Assembly (NCBI RefSeq): GCF_037094685.1
Contig: NZ_CP146614.1
Span: 5,270,001-5,334,000 of the forward strand
Length of the DNA stretch: 64,000 nucleotides
Origin: Massilia sp. METH4
GTDB lineage: Bacteria > Pseudomonadota > Gammaproteobacteria > Burkholderiales > Burkholderiaceae_D
Reading direction: 5' to 3'
Part shown: one piece after another, positions 53,639-62,148 of the stretch
How positions within the stretch are numbered: the stretch's first letter is position 1
How the letters are laid out: each line of letters begins with the position of its first letter
Notes under the pieces: model-generated
The model's database searches: none
The model's input: the letters and a program-made list of their open reading frames with translations, nothing else
Told to the model about the DNA's origin: nothing
Program-made: the position numbers and the translations under genes

Positions 53639-54172
53639 CTACTTTCGCTTTTTGCGCACTGTCGCACGCTGCGTCCGCTGCTCCTGAACCAAGGCCCCCA
53701 GCTTTTTTAAGTAGGCATTCTCCATCCGCAAGTAGTTCACTTCCTCGAGAAGCTCTTCAAGGGTCTTGGTTTCTTCGCTGACAGGCGTCAGCGGTGCGGG
53801 GGGCTTGGATGTGGGCATTTTCTTCGGTCTCTGGCGCGGTCGAGGACGTAGCGCCTCTATACCCCCGCCATGATAACAGCGCTCCCACTGGCCGATGCTG
53901 GAGGGATGACGTACATTGAAGGCCACCGCCGTCTCGAAGTACGACAGCTCATGTTTCCACATGTGCCGCAATATCGCCAGCTTGCCCTCGGCGGTGTGGC
54001 TGTAGTGCTTCTTCTCCAAGCCTGCCTTGCCATGGGTCTCGTATAGCCTGACCCACAGATGGACCAGACTAGGGTCCACGCCCAACTCTCTGCCCAAACG
54101 GACGCAGCCTAGCGGCCCGGCTCGATACCGGTCGACCACCTGCTGCTTGAACTGCACACTGTACTTCGCCAT
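53639..54172 (-). CDS. IS3-family transposase OrfA (HTH part)
   Basis: A 177-residue DNA-binding part starting MAKYSVQFKQQVVDRYRAG, an HTH for recognition of IS ends. It contains two HTH units (LGRELGVDPSLVHLWVRLYE; FNVRHPSSIGQWERCYHGGG) and a C-terminal leucine-rich coiled coil (EELLEEVNYLRMENAYLKKLGAL), used for oligomerisation. It ends RKKRK at TAG, where -1 frameshifting would join OrfB. Confidence 0.9.
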   Translation of the reverse strand: MAKYSVQFKQQVVDRYRAGPLGCVRLGRELGVDPSLVHLWVRLYETHGKAGLEKKHYSHTAEGKLAILRHMWKHELSYFETAVAFNVRHPSSIGQWERCYHGGGIEALRPRPRQRPKKMPTSKPPAPLTPVSEETKTLEELLEEVNYLRMENAYLKKLGALVQEQRTQRATVRKKRK

Positions 54173-54251
54173 GAAAAACCCCCAAAAGTTGGTGTCCAAC
54201 TTTTGGGGGTCAGTTCACAGGCACCGGGCTTTGGGAAATATTGCAAAAAAT

Positions 54252-54308
54252 CCGGTGCCTGTCACCGGTTGCTGGAAATGTTCCGGAAAGGCCGGTGCCT
54301 GTCACCGG
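54252..54308. repeat. Two CCGGTGCCTGTCACCGG palindromes
   Basis: Identical 17-bp copies at 54252-54268 and 54292-54308, 40 bp apart, each nearly self-complementary. Together with ACAGGCACCGG at 54217 they form a cluster of the same family as the 3.4 kb terminator. They lie between the IS3 end and the GNAT gene. No T-run follows. Confidence 0.8.
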
Positions 54309-54346
54309 TCTTGGGGGGCCTGTAACATTTTCGTCAGGTAACGGTG

Positions 54347-54874
54347 TTATGCCACCCGCTTGCCGAGGATGATCAGGTCGCGTTCGACACCGTCCAGGTT
54401 CGCCACGCGCGGGAAGTGGGCCCATTCCTCGAAGCCGAACTTGCGGAACAGCGCCAGGCTGGCGTTGTTGTGGCCGAAGATGAAGCCGAGGACCGTGTGC
54501 ACGGCGATGGTCGGTGCGTAGGCGATGGCTTCGGCCAGCGCGTAGCGGCCGATGCCCTTGCCGCGCCACGCCTCGTGGATATAGATCGACACCTCGGCCG
54601 TGCCCGAGTAGGCCGGGCGGCCGTAGAAATTCGAGTACGAGATCCAGCCGAGAATCTCGGGCGTGTCCGACGTGTCGTCGGCGCGCTCGATCACCCACAG
54701 CGGCCGGCGCCCGGGCTGGTGTTCGTGGAACCAGTTCAGCCGCGATTCGACGGAGACCGGCTCCGTGTCGGCGGTGACTTCGCGCGAGGCGATGGTGCTG
54801 TTGTAGATGGCGACGATGGTCGGCAAGTCGTCGAGCGTGGCAATGCGGTGGCGGAAGGACATGAAGTCGGACAT
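54347..54874 (-). CDS. GNAT N-acetyltransferase (PAT-like)
   Basis: A 175-residue acetyltransferase. It starts FRHRIATLDDLPTIVAIYNSTIASREVTADTEPVSV and carries SIYIHEAWRGKGIGRYALAEAI, the acetyl-CoA motif (RGKGIGR, a canonical R/Q-x-x-G-x-G/A), and FGHNNASLALFRKFGFEEW late in the fold. It resembles phosphinothricin-type acetyltransferases; a second family member occurs at 39.2 kb. Its ATG overlaps the PilZ stop (TAATG), so it is translated with the mltG-tmk-holB-pilZ operon. Confidence 0.88.
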   Translation of the reverse strand: MSDFMSFRHRIATLDDLPTIVAIYNSTIASREVTADTEPVSVESRLNWFHEHQPGRRPLWVIERADDTSDTPEILGWISYSNFYGRPAYSGTAEVSIYIHEAWRGKGIGRYALAEAIAYAPTIAVHTVLGFIFGHNNASLALFRKFGFEEWAHFPRVANLDGVERDLIILGKRVA

Positions 54875-55260
54875 TACAGAGTATGGGTGGCGCGGGAAGA
54901 ACGCAGGGCCGCGCCGAGGATTTCCTCGATGCGCGCGCGGGTGCGCCGTCCCGCCTCGTCGTCCGGAAAATGAACGCCGACGCCCTGCGCCTTGTTATTG
55001 TTCGCCCCGGCCGGCGTGATCCACACGACCTTGCCGGCGATCGGGTACTTGGTCTGGTCATCCATCAGCGTGAGGATCAGGTAGATCTCGTCGCCGATGC
55101 GATAGGTGCGCGTGGTGGGCACGAAAATGCCGCCGTTCTTCAGGAAGGGCATGTAGGCCGCGTACAGCGCCGCCTTCTCGCGGATCGCCAGCGACAGCAC
55201 CGCCGGCCGCGTCACGGGGCCGGAAGGATGGTCGCCAGGGTCGGGCGGGCGTGTGCTCAT
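54874..55260 (-). CDS. pilZ: PilZ-domain protein (type IV pilus PilZ)
   Basis: A 128-residue protein whose body matches PilZ of the twitching-motility operon: RPAVLSLAIREKAALYAAYMPFLKNGGIFVPTTRTYRIGDEIYLILTL, then VVWITPAGA and GVGVHF. Like canonical PilZ, it lacks the RxxxR and D/NxSxxG c-di-GMP residues, so it probably does not bind c-di-GMP but assists PilB/FimX-type function. It lies 12 bp after holB, the usual order in gamma- and beta-proteobacteria. Confidence 0.9.
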   Translation of the reverse strand: MSTRPPDPGDHPSGPVTRPAVLSLAIREKAALYAAYMPFLKNGGIFVPTTRTYRIGDEIYLILTLMDDQTKYPIAGKVVWITPAGANNNKAQGVGVHFPDDEAGRRTRARIEEILGAALRSSRATHTL

Positions 55261-55272
55261 CGTCGCATCCGG

Positions 55273-56304
55273 TCAGTGGCAGCACGACGTATAGTCGAGC
55301 AGCATGTCTTCCAGGAACAGCTTGGGCGACAGCGGGTGGTCCGACGTGGCGCGCCGCTCCGCGGTCCCCTTGATCGCGGCCAGCAGGCTCGATACGGGCA
55401 CCCGGTCCGCCAGCACCTTCAGCTCGCGCTGGTAGCGGGGATAGTAGCGGATGCGGCCGGAAAGCTTCAGCGAGAACAGGTCGTACAGCCAGCGCTGCTG
55501 CCACGCCACCACCGAGGTGAGCGGCACCTTCTGCATCTTGTCCGCCGTGCGCAACGCCCCTTCCACGGAGGGATGGGCCAGGTATTGCAGCAGCGTGTCC
55601 ATGTCCTCGCGGTTGCCCGTTTCCGCCTGCGCCAGCGCGGCCAGCGGCGCGCCGCCCTGCTCGCGCAGCCAGCCGTCGGCATCGGGCACGCCCTGCGCCT
55701 GCAGCCACGCCAGCGCGTCGGCATGCGGCGGCATCGTCAGCGCGAACTTGCGGCAGCGCGACAGGATCGTGGGCAGCAGCCGGTCCAGGCTGTTCGAGGA
55801 CAGCAGGAACACCGTGCCCGGCGGCGGTTCTTCCAGCGTCTTCAGCAGCGCATTCGAGGCCGGCATGTTCAGCGTCTCTGCCGGGTACAGCACCACCACG
55901 CGCAAGCCTTGCCGGTGCGTGGAGATGTTCATGAAGTCGGCCAGCTGCCGCACCTGCTCGATCTTGATTTCCTTCGAGGGCGCCTTGCTCTTCTTTTTCT
56001 CCTCGCCCTCCTCACCCTCGGCCGCGCCGTCCTCCTCGAAGGATTCGGGGCGGATGCGCCGGAAGTCCGGATGGCTTTGCTGGACGAACCAGCCGCACGA
56101 GGCGCAGGCGTTGCATGGGTGACCGTCCGGCCGCACGTCTTCGCACAGCAGCGCCTGTGCGAAGTGCTCGATGAAGTCGGCCTTGCCGATGCCGGCCGGG
56201 CCGTGGAACAGCACGGCATGCGGAAGACGCACGCGGATCTGCTGCAAGGCCAGCCATGCCTGCTCCTGCCACGGATAAATGGATGAAGTGGTTTCCATCG
56301 TCAT
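55273..56304 (-). CDS. holB: DNA polymerase III delta' subunit
   Basis: A 343-residue clamp-loader subunit. The AAA+ core shows [15 protein letters not shown] (about 34-48), then the zinc cysteines [11 protein letters not shown] charged insert [18 protein letters not shown] is unusual. Later sensor and arginine-finger-like regions are [27 protein letters not shown] and [13 protein letters not shown]. The ATG overlaps the tmk stop by four bases (ATGA). It loads the beta clamp as part of the DNA polymerase III holoenzyme. Confidence 0.93.
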   Translation of the reverse strand: MTMETTSSIYPWQEQAWLALQQIRVRLPHAVLFHGPAGIGKADFIEHFAQALLCEDVRPDGHPCNACASCGWFVQQSHPDFRRIRPESFEEDGAAEGEEGEEKKKSKAPSKEIKIEQVRQLADFMNISTHRQGLRVVVLYPAETLNMPASNALLKTLEEPPPGTVFLLSSNSLDRLLPTILSRCRKFALTMPPHADALAWLQAQGVPDADGWLREQGGAPLAALAQAETGNREDMDTLLQYLAHPSVEGALRTADKMQKVPLTSVVAWQQRWLYDLFSLKLSGRIRYYPRYQRELKVLADRVPVSSLLAAIKGTAERRATSDHPLSPKLFLEDMLLDYTSCCH

Positions 56305-56930
56305 TCCAGTGCGTCCACGATCTGTTTCAACTTCACGCGGATCGCTTCGATCGACTGCGTGGAGTCGATCACGCGGAAGCGGCGCGGATCCTGCGCCGCG
56401 CGGCGCAGGTATTCGTTGCGCGCGGCGAGGAAGAAGTCGGCCTTCTCCTGCTCGAACTTGTCGAGCTGGCGGGTGGCATCGAGGCGGGCGCGCGCCACTT
56501 CCAGCGGCACGTCGAACAGGATCGTCAAGTCCGGCCACAGCTTGGGGTGCACCCAATTGGCCAGTGTGTCGAGCTTGACCAGGTCCAGGCCGCGCCCGCC
56601 GCCCTGGTAGGCGAAGCTGGCATCGGTGAACCGGTCGGATATCACCCAGGCGCCGCGCGCCAGCGCCGGTTCGATCACCTGGGCGATGTGCTCGCGGCGG
56701 CTGGCGAACACCAGCAGCGCCTCGGTTTCCAGGTGCATCGCTTCGTGCAGCACCAGTTCGCGCAGCTTCTCGCCAAGCGGTGTGCCGCCCGGCTCGCGCG
56801 AGCTCACCAGTTCCACGCCTTTCTCGCGGATCAGCTCGCCCACGTACTGGATGTGCGTGGACTTGCCGGCACCGTCGATGCCTTCGAACGTGATGAACTT
56901 GCCGCGTGCTGCTGGGGTACTCTGGGTCAT
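56301..56930 (-). CDS. tmk: Thymidylate kinase
   Basis: A 209-residue dTMP kinase that makes dTDP for DNA synthesis. It has the P-loop [12 protein letters not shown] (about 15-26), [19 protein letters not shown] and [17 protein letters not shown], the DRx motif with substrate-binding residues, as in bacterial enzymes. It overlaps mltG and holB by four bases each. Confidence 0.95.
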   Translation of the reverse strand: MTQSTPAARGKFITFEGIDGAGKSTHIQYVGELIREKGVELVSSREPGGTPLGEKLRELVLHEAMHLETEALLVFASRREHIAQVIEPALARGAWVISDRFTDASFAYQGGGRGLDLVKLDTLANWVHPKLWPDLTILFDVPLEVARARLDATRQLDKFEQEKADFFLAARNEYLRRAAQDPRRFRVIDSTQSIEAIRVKLKQIVDALE

Positions 56931-57919
56931 TGCCTGCGCTGGAACTGGTTGACCGCCCGGTTATGGTCGGTCAGGTTATCGGAAAAATGGCTCGTGCCAT
57001 TGCCGCGCGCAACGAAATACAATGCTCCCGTCTTCGCCGGCGCCAGCGCGGCACCCAGCGATTGCAGGCCCGGCAGAGCGATCGGCGTCGGCGGCAGGCC
57101 GTTGCGCATATAGGTATTGTACGGGGTGTCCGTTTCCAGGTCCTTTTTGCGGATGTTGCCGTCGAATTTCTCGCCCAGCCCGTAGATCACGGTGGGATCG
57201 GTCTGCAGCATCATGCCGATTCTCAGGCGGTTGACGAACACGGCGGCGATCATGTTCCGTTCGGACTTCTGGCCCGTCTCCTTCTCGATGATCGACGCCA
57301 TGGTCAAGGCCTGGTACTTGTCCGCATACGGCAGGTCGGGCGCGCGCCGTTCCCACGCCGCGTCCAGGTGCTGCAACAGCGCCGTGTGGGCCTGCTTGTA
57401 GATCTGCAGCTCCGAAGAGCCCTTGGCGAACAGGTAGGTGTCGGGGAAGAACAGGCCTTCCGGCTGCTTGTAGCCCGAGCCGATCTTCTCCATGATCTGC
57501 GCATCGGAAAGGCCCACCGTATCGTGCTTCAAGCCCTTGTGCGCGGCGATGGCCTGGCGCATCTGCCTGAACGTCCAGCCTTCGATGATCGTCAGCGACT
57601 CCTGCGCGAATTCGCCGCGCACCAGCTGGTCGATCAGCCGGGTGGGTGTCGTGCCGGGCTTCAGTTCATACGAACCGGCCTTCAGCTTGCCGCTCTTGCC
57701 CGTGAAGCGCGCCAGCAGGTTGAACAGCAGCGGCTGGATCGGCACGCCCGCTTCGGCGATCTGCTGGCCGGCCGCGTGGGCGCCGCTGCCCTTGGTGATC
57801 GTGAAGGCAATGGTGTCTCCTTCGCCGATGATCGGCTGCTTGGCCCACCAGGCGAAGCCGCCCGTGGCGGCTGCTGCCACGAGCACACCCAGCAGTATCG
57901 TTTTTCTTATGAATGCCAT
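56927..57919 (-). CDS. mltG: Endolytic murein transglycosylase
   Basis: A 330-residue YceG-like enzyme that cuts nascent peptidoglycan glycan strands and so sets their length. It has an N-terminal membrane helix (residues 7-26), a LysM-like N-domain ([18 protein letters not shown]), then the catalytic region [28 protein letters not shown] with the catalytic Glu in IEKETG, and [12 protein letters not shown] with the late core. Its stop overlaps the tmk start. Confidence 0.95.
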   Translation of the reverse strand: MAFIRKTILLGVLVAAAATGGFAWWAKQPIIGEGDTIAFTITKGSGAHAAGQQIAEAGVPIQPLLFNLLARFTGKSGKLKAGSYELKPGTTPTRLIDQLVRGEFAQESLTIIEGWTFRQMRQAIAAHKGLKHDTVGLSDAQIMEKIGSGYKQPEGLFFPDTYLFAKGSSELQIYKQAHTALLQHLDAAWERRAPDLPYADKYQALTMASIIEKETGQKSERNMIAAVFVNRLRIGMMLQTDPTVIYGLGEKFDGNIRKKDLETDTPYNTYMRNGLPPTPIALPGLQSLGAALAPAKTGALYFVARGNGTSHFSDNLTDHNRAVNQFQRRQ

Positions 57920-58085
57920 GTCGTATCCTGACCGCGCTTCGAGGCCGCGCCACCCGTTTTGCGGGTGGCCGGCGCGTTTGGCGCGGGATCTTTATAATGA
58001 GCCCGTAATGATAATGCCTACTCAGGCAACTTAGTTGCAAATCCTGGGCAAATCATGGCCAAACCATAGCCAACGTAAAAATTAT

Positions 58086-59093
58086 ATGAACAACTGGAAT
58101 CAAATCCTCGCGGCCCCGGCCGAAGCGCCCGCCCGCGCGGCCCTCGCCACCGGTTTCGTGGCTCCCATCACCGACCTCGGTCTCATCGCCTTCACGGGCG
58201 AGGACTCGGCCGCGTTCCTGCACGGCCAACTGACCAACGACGTCGAGCACCTAGGCGCGAACGAGGTGCGCCTGGCCGGCTACTGCTCGCCGAAGGGCCG
58301 CCTGCTGGCCAGTTTCCTGATGTGGAAGGACGCGCAATCCATCTACCTGCAACTGGCGCGCGACATCCAGCCGGCGATCCAGAAACGGCTGCAGATGTTC
58401 GTGCTGCGCGCCAAGGCGAAGGCCACGGACGCGACGGAAGGCCGCGTCGTCCTTGGCCTGGGCGGTGGCTTGGCCGAAGCCGTGCTGCAAACCTGGTTCG
58501 ACGCGCTCCCCGCCGCGCCGTACACGAAGCTGGACCACCCGCTCGGCACGCTGCTGCGCGTGGCCGATGCGTTCGGCGCGCCCCGCTACCTGTGGCTGAC
58601 GACGCCGGAGACGGCCGCCACGGCCGCGCCGGAGCTGGCCGACCGACTCGTCGTCGGCGGCAATGAAGCGTGGCGCCTGTCGGAGATCCACGCCGGCGTG
58701 CCGCTGATTGCCGCCGCCACGCAGGAACAGTTCGTGCCGCAGATGGTCAACTTCGAACTGCTGGGCGGCGTGAATTTCAAGAAGGGCTGCTATCCCGGCC
58801 AGGAGATCGTGGCGCGCAGCCAGTACCTGGGCAAGCTGAAGCGGCGTACCGCGCTCGTCACGATCGACGATGCTGTTGTCACGGCAGGGACCGAGGTCTT
58901 CGCCCCGGCGGACCCGGGCCAGCCTTGCGGGATGGTCGTCAACGCGGCGCCGAACGGTGCCGGCGGGGTCGATGCCCTCGTCGAGATGAAGCTCGACGCC
59001 CTGGAGGCGGCGGACGTGCGCGCCCGCGCCGCGGACGGTCCGGCGCTGCAATTCCAGAGCCTGCCCTACGTGCTGGACAAGCTGGACGTCTGA
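58086..59093 (+). CDS. ygfZ: YgfZ family folate-binding, iron-sulphur maintenance protein
   Basis: A 335-residue protein related to the GcvT/DMGDH fold. The diagnostic motif KGCYPGQEIVAR is at about 232-243. Other family parts are GLIAFTGEDSAAFLHGQLTNDVEHL and YCSPKGRLLASFLMW. It uses tetrahydrofolate in repair or maintenance of certain Fe-S enzymes. A TATAAT at 57993-57998 lies about 90 bp upstream. It is divergent from mltG and overlaps the next gene by one base (TGATG). Confidence 0.93.
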   Translation: MNNWNQILAAPAEAPARAALATGFVAPITDLGLIAFTGEDSAAFLHGQLTNDVEHLGANEVRLAGYCSPKGRLLASFLMWKDAQSIYLQLARDIQPAIQKRLQMFVLRAKAKATDATEGRVVLGLGGGLAEAVLQTWFDALPAAPYTKLDHPLGTLLRVADAFGAPRYLWLTTPETAATAAPELADRLVVGGNEAWRLSEIHAGVPLIAAATQEQFVPQMVNFELLGGVNFKKGCYPGQEIVARSQYLGKLKRRTALVTIDDAVVTAGTEVFAPADPGQPCGMVVNAAPNGAGGVDALVEMKLDALEAADVRARAADGPALQFQSLPYVLDKLDV

Positions 59094-59380
59094 TGGACCT
59101 GTACGTCTACTACCGCGTCCGCGACGAGGATGCGGGTGCCCTGCTGCCGCGCGTGCGCGCGCTGCAGGAGCAGCTGGGGGCCGCGCACGGCGTGGCCCCG
59201 CAATTGAAGCGCCGCCCGCAGGGTGCGGATGGCGTGCAGACGTGGATGGAGGTTTACCCCGCCACCCCGTCCGGTTTCACGGAGGCGCTGGCACAAGCCG
59301 TCGGCGCCGCCGATCTGGGCACGCTGATCGCGGGCCCCCGTCATACCGAAGTATTCCAGGATATTCCCTCATGTGCCTGA
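59093..59380 (+). CDS. DUF4936 family protein
   Basis: A 95-residue protein of unknown function, typically found after ygfZ in Burkholderiales. Sequence features: YVYYRVRDEDAGALLPRVRALQEQL, then KRRPQGADGVQTWMEVYPATPSGF and a C-terminal RHTEVFQDI. Start ATG overlaps the YgfZ stop by one base. Its 3' end overlaps the NRDE gene by 10 bp. Confidence 0.85.
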   Translation: MDLYVYYRVRDEDAGALLPRVRALQEQLGAAHGVAPQLKRRPQGADGVQTWMEVYPATPSGFTEALAQAVGAADLGTLIAGPRHTEVFQDIPSCA

Positions 59381-60195
59381 TCGTTTTTGCCTGGCGTGTC
59401 GTGCCGGGCGTGCCGCTGATCGCCGCCGCCAACCGCGACGAATACTTCGACCGGGCCAGCGCGGCGGCCGGGCCCTGGGAGGAAAACCCGCAGGTGATCG
59501 CCGGCCGCGACCTGAAGGCCGGCGGCAGCTGGATGGGCATCACGCGGCCGGAAGGGCCGGATTGCCAGTGGCCCGCGCACGTCTCCCCCTTGCGGGCGCG
59601 CTGCGACGGCAATGCATTCGCCACCATCGACAACACCGGCAAGGCACCCTCGCGCTTCGCCGCCATCACCAATATCCGCGCGCCGCATGACTACGACCCG
59701 CACGCCCCGTCGCGCGGGATGCTGGTTTCGAACTTCCTGTCGGCGACGATGAGCGCGCGCGAATACGTCGAGCAGATCCGGCCGGGCGCCAGGGTCTATA
59801 ACGGCTTCAACCTCGTGCTGTGCGACGGCGAGGAACTGGTGTGGTTCTCGAACCGTGGCGACGAAGACCCGCGCAACGGCCAGGCGCTGGCGCCGGGCGT
59901 GTACGGGCTGTCGAATGCCCTGCTCGACTCGCCCTGGCCGAAGGTCGTGCGCACGAAGGCGCAGTTCGCCAGCCTGCTGTGCCTGGGCGCGCCCGAGGAG
60001 GCGTATTTCGAGATGCTGTCCGATACCACCCGCGCGCCGGACCAGCGGCTTCCGGAAACGGGGGTGTCGCTGGAACGGGAGCGGCAGCTGTCGGCCGTGA
60101 AGATCGAGTCGCCCGACTACGGCACGCGCACGTCGACCGTGGTGAAGCTGTATGCGGAGGCGCCTGCGGTGCTGCACGAGCAGCTGATCCGCTAG
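59371..60195 (+). CDS. NRDE (TANGO2-like) family protein with an internal insertion
   Basis: A 274-residue protein of the NRDE family, cytoplasmic proteins related to TANGO2. It opens MCLIVFAWRVVPGVPLIAAANRDEYFDRAS, the family's NRDE motif at 21-24, then GRDLKAGGSWMGITR. Normally FAAITN would follow directly; here about 35 residues (PEGPDCQWPAHVSP to DNTGKAPS) are inserted, including two cysteines. The frame then resumes RFAAITNIRAP. Later typical segments include YNGFNLVLCDGEELVWFSN and GVYGLSNALLDSPWPKV. The protein may affect haem or lipid handling; that is inferred from the family. Confidence 0.88.
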   Translation: MCLIVFAWRVVPGVPLIAAANRDEYFDRASAAAGPWEENPQVIAGRDLKAGGSWMGITRPEGPDCQWPAHVSPLRARCDGNAFATIDNTGKAPSRFAAITNIRAPHDYDPHAPSRGMLVSNFLSATMSAREYVEQIRPGARVYNGFNLVLCDGEELVWFSNRGDEDPRNGQALAPGVYGLSNALLDSPWPKVVRTKAQFASLLCLGAPEEAYFEMLSDTTRAPDQRLPETGVSLERERQLSAVKIESPDYGTRTSTVVKLYAEAPAVLHEQLIR

Positions 60196-60197
60196 AA

Positions 60198-60279
60198 GTT
60201 GCCACGAAAATGGGGTCTGTCCCCATTTTCTCGGCAATATTTCCTGAAAAATGGGGACAGACCCCATTTTTCAGGCAAC
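60198..60279. repeat. Nested palindrome AAAATGGGG(TCTGT/ACAGA)CCCCATTTT, two copies
   Basis: Arms 60207-60229 and 60247-60271 are themselves palindromic (AAAATGGGGTCTGTCCCCAT type) and are reverse complements of each other. GTTGCC at 60198-60203 pairs with GGCAAC at 60274-60279. The unit starts 3 bp after the NRDE stop and before the convergent nitroreductase gene, so bidirectional termination is likely. Confidence 0.75.
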
Positions 60280-60372
60280 ACATTCCGGGTGCCTGTCATC
60301 GATGTGCGTCACCGATGCCTGGCTGTCGGCAGCAATTGTCGAAGCAGGCGGCGACACGGCGTACCATGGCGC

Positions 60373-61026
60373 TCAGATGTCGGTGAACACCTGCTCCGCC
60401 GGCAGCCGCGACTTCGACAGCCTGGCATTGAAGTCTTCGCCGCTGCTGTAGCCGAGGGAGACGATGACGGTGGCCGAGAAGCCCTTGTCGCGCAGGCCGA
60501 GTTCCTTGTCCAGCACCTCGGCGTTGAAACCTTCCATCGGCGTGGCGCCCACGTCCAGCAGGGCGGCCGCCTGCAGCAGGTTGCCCAGCGCGATATAGGT
60601 CTGCTTCTCGTACCAGAACGGCACGTCCTTCTGCGTGAAGCGGTGCAGGTTCGTGTACGACATGCGGCCGGCGTGCTGGGCGTTCTTCGCCGCTTCGTTC
60701 ACGAAGCGGCCATCCTTCTCTTCCTGTTCCAGCACGGCGGCCAGTTGCGCGTCGTCCGGTGCCACCTTGGTGGCCAGCACGATCACGTGCGAGGCGTCGC
60801 GGATCTTGGCCGCGTTGTACTGGTAGCCCGCTTCGGCGGCCTTGGCGATGCGTTCCTTGCCCTCCTGCGTGGCGGCGACGACGAAGTGCCACGGTTGCGA
60901 ATTGACCGACGACGGCGCGAGGCGCAGCACTTCGCGCAGCTGTTCGATGATCCCGGCCGGAACCTTGCGCTCGCGGTCGTAGGACTTGACGGTGTAGCGC
61001 TGGCGCGCCTTGGCAACGATATCCAT
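60373..61026 (-). CDS. Oxygen-insensitive nitroreductase (NfsB-like)
   Basis: A 217-residue FMN-dependent NAD(P)H nitroreductase. It starts MDIVAKARQRYTVKSYDRERKV, with the FMN-binding RYTVKSYD and APSSVNSQPWHFVVAAT, then the late region VGATPMEGFNAEVLDKELGLRDKGFSATVIVSLGY, all typical of NfsB. It reduces nitro- and quinone compounds. The ATG follows GAAGGAGCATTAGC. Third gene of an operon after the royal-jelly-family and ADH genes, spaced 16 bp. Confidence 0.93.
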   Translation of the reverse strand: MDIVAKARQRYTVKSYDRERKVPAGIIEQLREVLRLAPSSVNSQPWHFVVAATQEGKERIAKAAEAGYQYNAAKIRDASHVIVLATKVAPDDAQLAAVLEQEEKDGRFVNEAAKNAQHAGRMSYTNLHRFTQKDVPFWYEKQTYIALGNLLQAAALLDVGATPMEGFNAEVLDKELGLRDKGFSATVIVSLGYSSGEDFNARLSKSRLPAEQVFTDI

Positions 61027-61042
61027 GCTAATGCTCCTTCGT

Positions 61043-62137
61043 TCACTTGGTGGGTGCCGGCCCCGCGTTCACTTTCACGCGGAGCAGCTCATACGGTTTG
61101 CGGCGCAGGTCCTTGCCTTCGTTGAAGCCGGCCTGACGGTGCAACTGGTTGGCGATCACGTACAGGTAGCCGTCCGGCCCGATCGAGAACGTGTCCGGCC
61201 ACGACAGCCGGGGCGCCTGGGCGATCGTGCGCCACGTCGTCGCGCCGGCATCGAGCTTGCGGATCGCGTTGTGCTCGTAGTCGCCGGCATAGACGGCGCC
61301 CTTGGCATCGGCTTCCAGGCCGTCGGATGCGCCCTTGATGCCCAGGTCGCGCACGGCCTTGGCCAGGTCCGCCTCCGATACGGATGGATCGCGCAGCAGT
61401 TTGGTCGGCACGGCATACAGGCGCCGGCTCGACAGCGCGCAATAGTACAGCGTTTCCCCATCCGGCGACAACGCGATGCCGTCGGACGCCACCTTGAACG
61501 AAGCCGGCATCGGCTTGCCGTCGACGCTGGGAACGAAACCCGGCTCGGGCGACACGGATGCGTGCCCCTCCAGGCGTCGCACGGCCTTGCCGCTGGCCAG
61601 GTCCAGCACGATGATCGCGCCGGGGCCCGACAGCGACGAGTCGGTGATATAGGCAACGCCTTCCGCGCCCACGCGGAAGTCGAAGCGCACGTCGTTCACG
61701 TACGTGGTCGGCAGCACGGCATCCGGCGTGAACACGACCGTCTTCACGATCTTGTTGGTCGCCAGGTCCACCGCGACCAGTTTCGCGCCGCCCTGCCGGG
61801 GTGCCGAAAACTCCGGCGCCGCCGTGTCCAGGATCCACACGCGGCCGCGCCCGTCGGCCACCACGCTCTGCACGCTGATGAAGGGATCGGCATCCGCCTG
61901 CGGATACGGTACCGCTTTGCCGTTGCGCAGTTCGGCCACCGTGAACTTCACGTCGTCGCCCCAACGCGGGAAGTTGACGAAGATGCGGCCGTTCTCGGCA
62001 ACGGTCACGCCGGTGGGCATCGCGCCATCGAAGCGTGCCACGCGTTCGAGCTTGCCCACGGTCGGAATCTTTTCAGCCGCGCCGGCGTTGCCGGCCAGCG
62101 CGAGCACGGCGGAAGCGATGAGAGTCAAAGCCTTCAT
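61043..62137 (-). CDS. Major-royal-jelly-protein/L-dopachrome tautomerase-like six-bladed propeller, exported
   Basis: A 364-residue protein with a signal peptide (MKALTLIASAVLALAGNAGA). The MRJP-type propeller shows GRIFVNFPRWGDDVKFTVAEL, VWILDTAAPEF, NDVRFDFRVGAEGVAYITDSS, SDGIALSPDGETLYYCALSSRRLYAVPT and SWPDTFSIGPDGYLYVIANQLHRQ. Enzymatic activity is not established for bacterial members. It lies 11 bp after the ADH gene and 16 bp before the nitroreductase gene. Confidence 0.9.
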   Translation of the reverse strand: MKALTLIASAVLALAGNAGAAEKIPTVGKLERVARFDGAMPTGVTVAENGRIFVNFPRWGDDVKFTVAELRNGKAVPYPQADADPFISVQSVVADGRGRVWILDTAAPEFSAPRQGGAKLVAVDLATNKIVKTVVFTPDAVLPTTYVNDVRFDFRVGAEGVAYITDSSLSGPGAIIVLDLASGKAVRRLEGHASVSPEPGFVPSVDGKPMPASFKVASDGIALSPDGETLYYCALSSRRLYAVPTKLLRDPSVSEADLAKAVRDLGIKGASDGLEADAKGAVYAGDYEHNAIRKLDAGATTWRTIAQAPRLSWPDTFSIGPDGYLYVIANQLHRQAGFNEGKDLRRKPYELLRVKVNAGPAPTK

Positions 62138-62148
62138 GACTGCCTCGC

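Larger units (their letters stand above)
52776..54211 (-). mobile_element. IS3-family insertion sequence (IS150-type), 1,436 bp with AGT target duplication
   Basis: The ends are imperfect inverted repeats: GACCCCAAAAAGTTGGAC at the left and its near complement GTCCAACTTTTGGGGGTC at the right. The three bases AGT flank it on both sides (52773-52775, 54212-54214), the expected 3-bp target duplication. It carries overlapping orfA and orfB, both intact. Joining the flanks gives CCGGTGACAG-TGAAGT-TCACAGGCACCGG, so it landed in a palindromic repeat related to the one at 3.4 kb. Confidence 0.9.
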
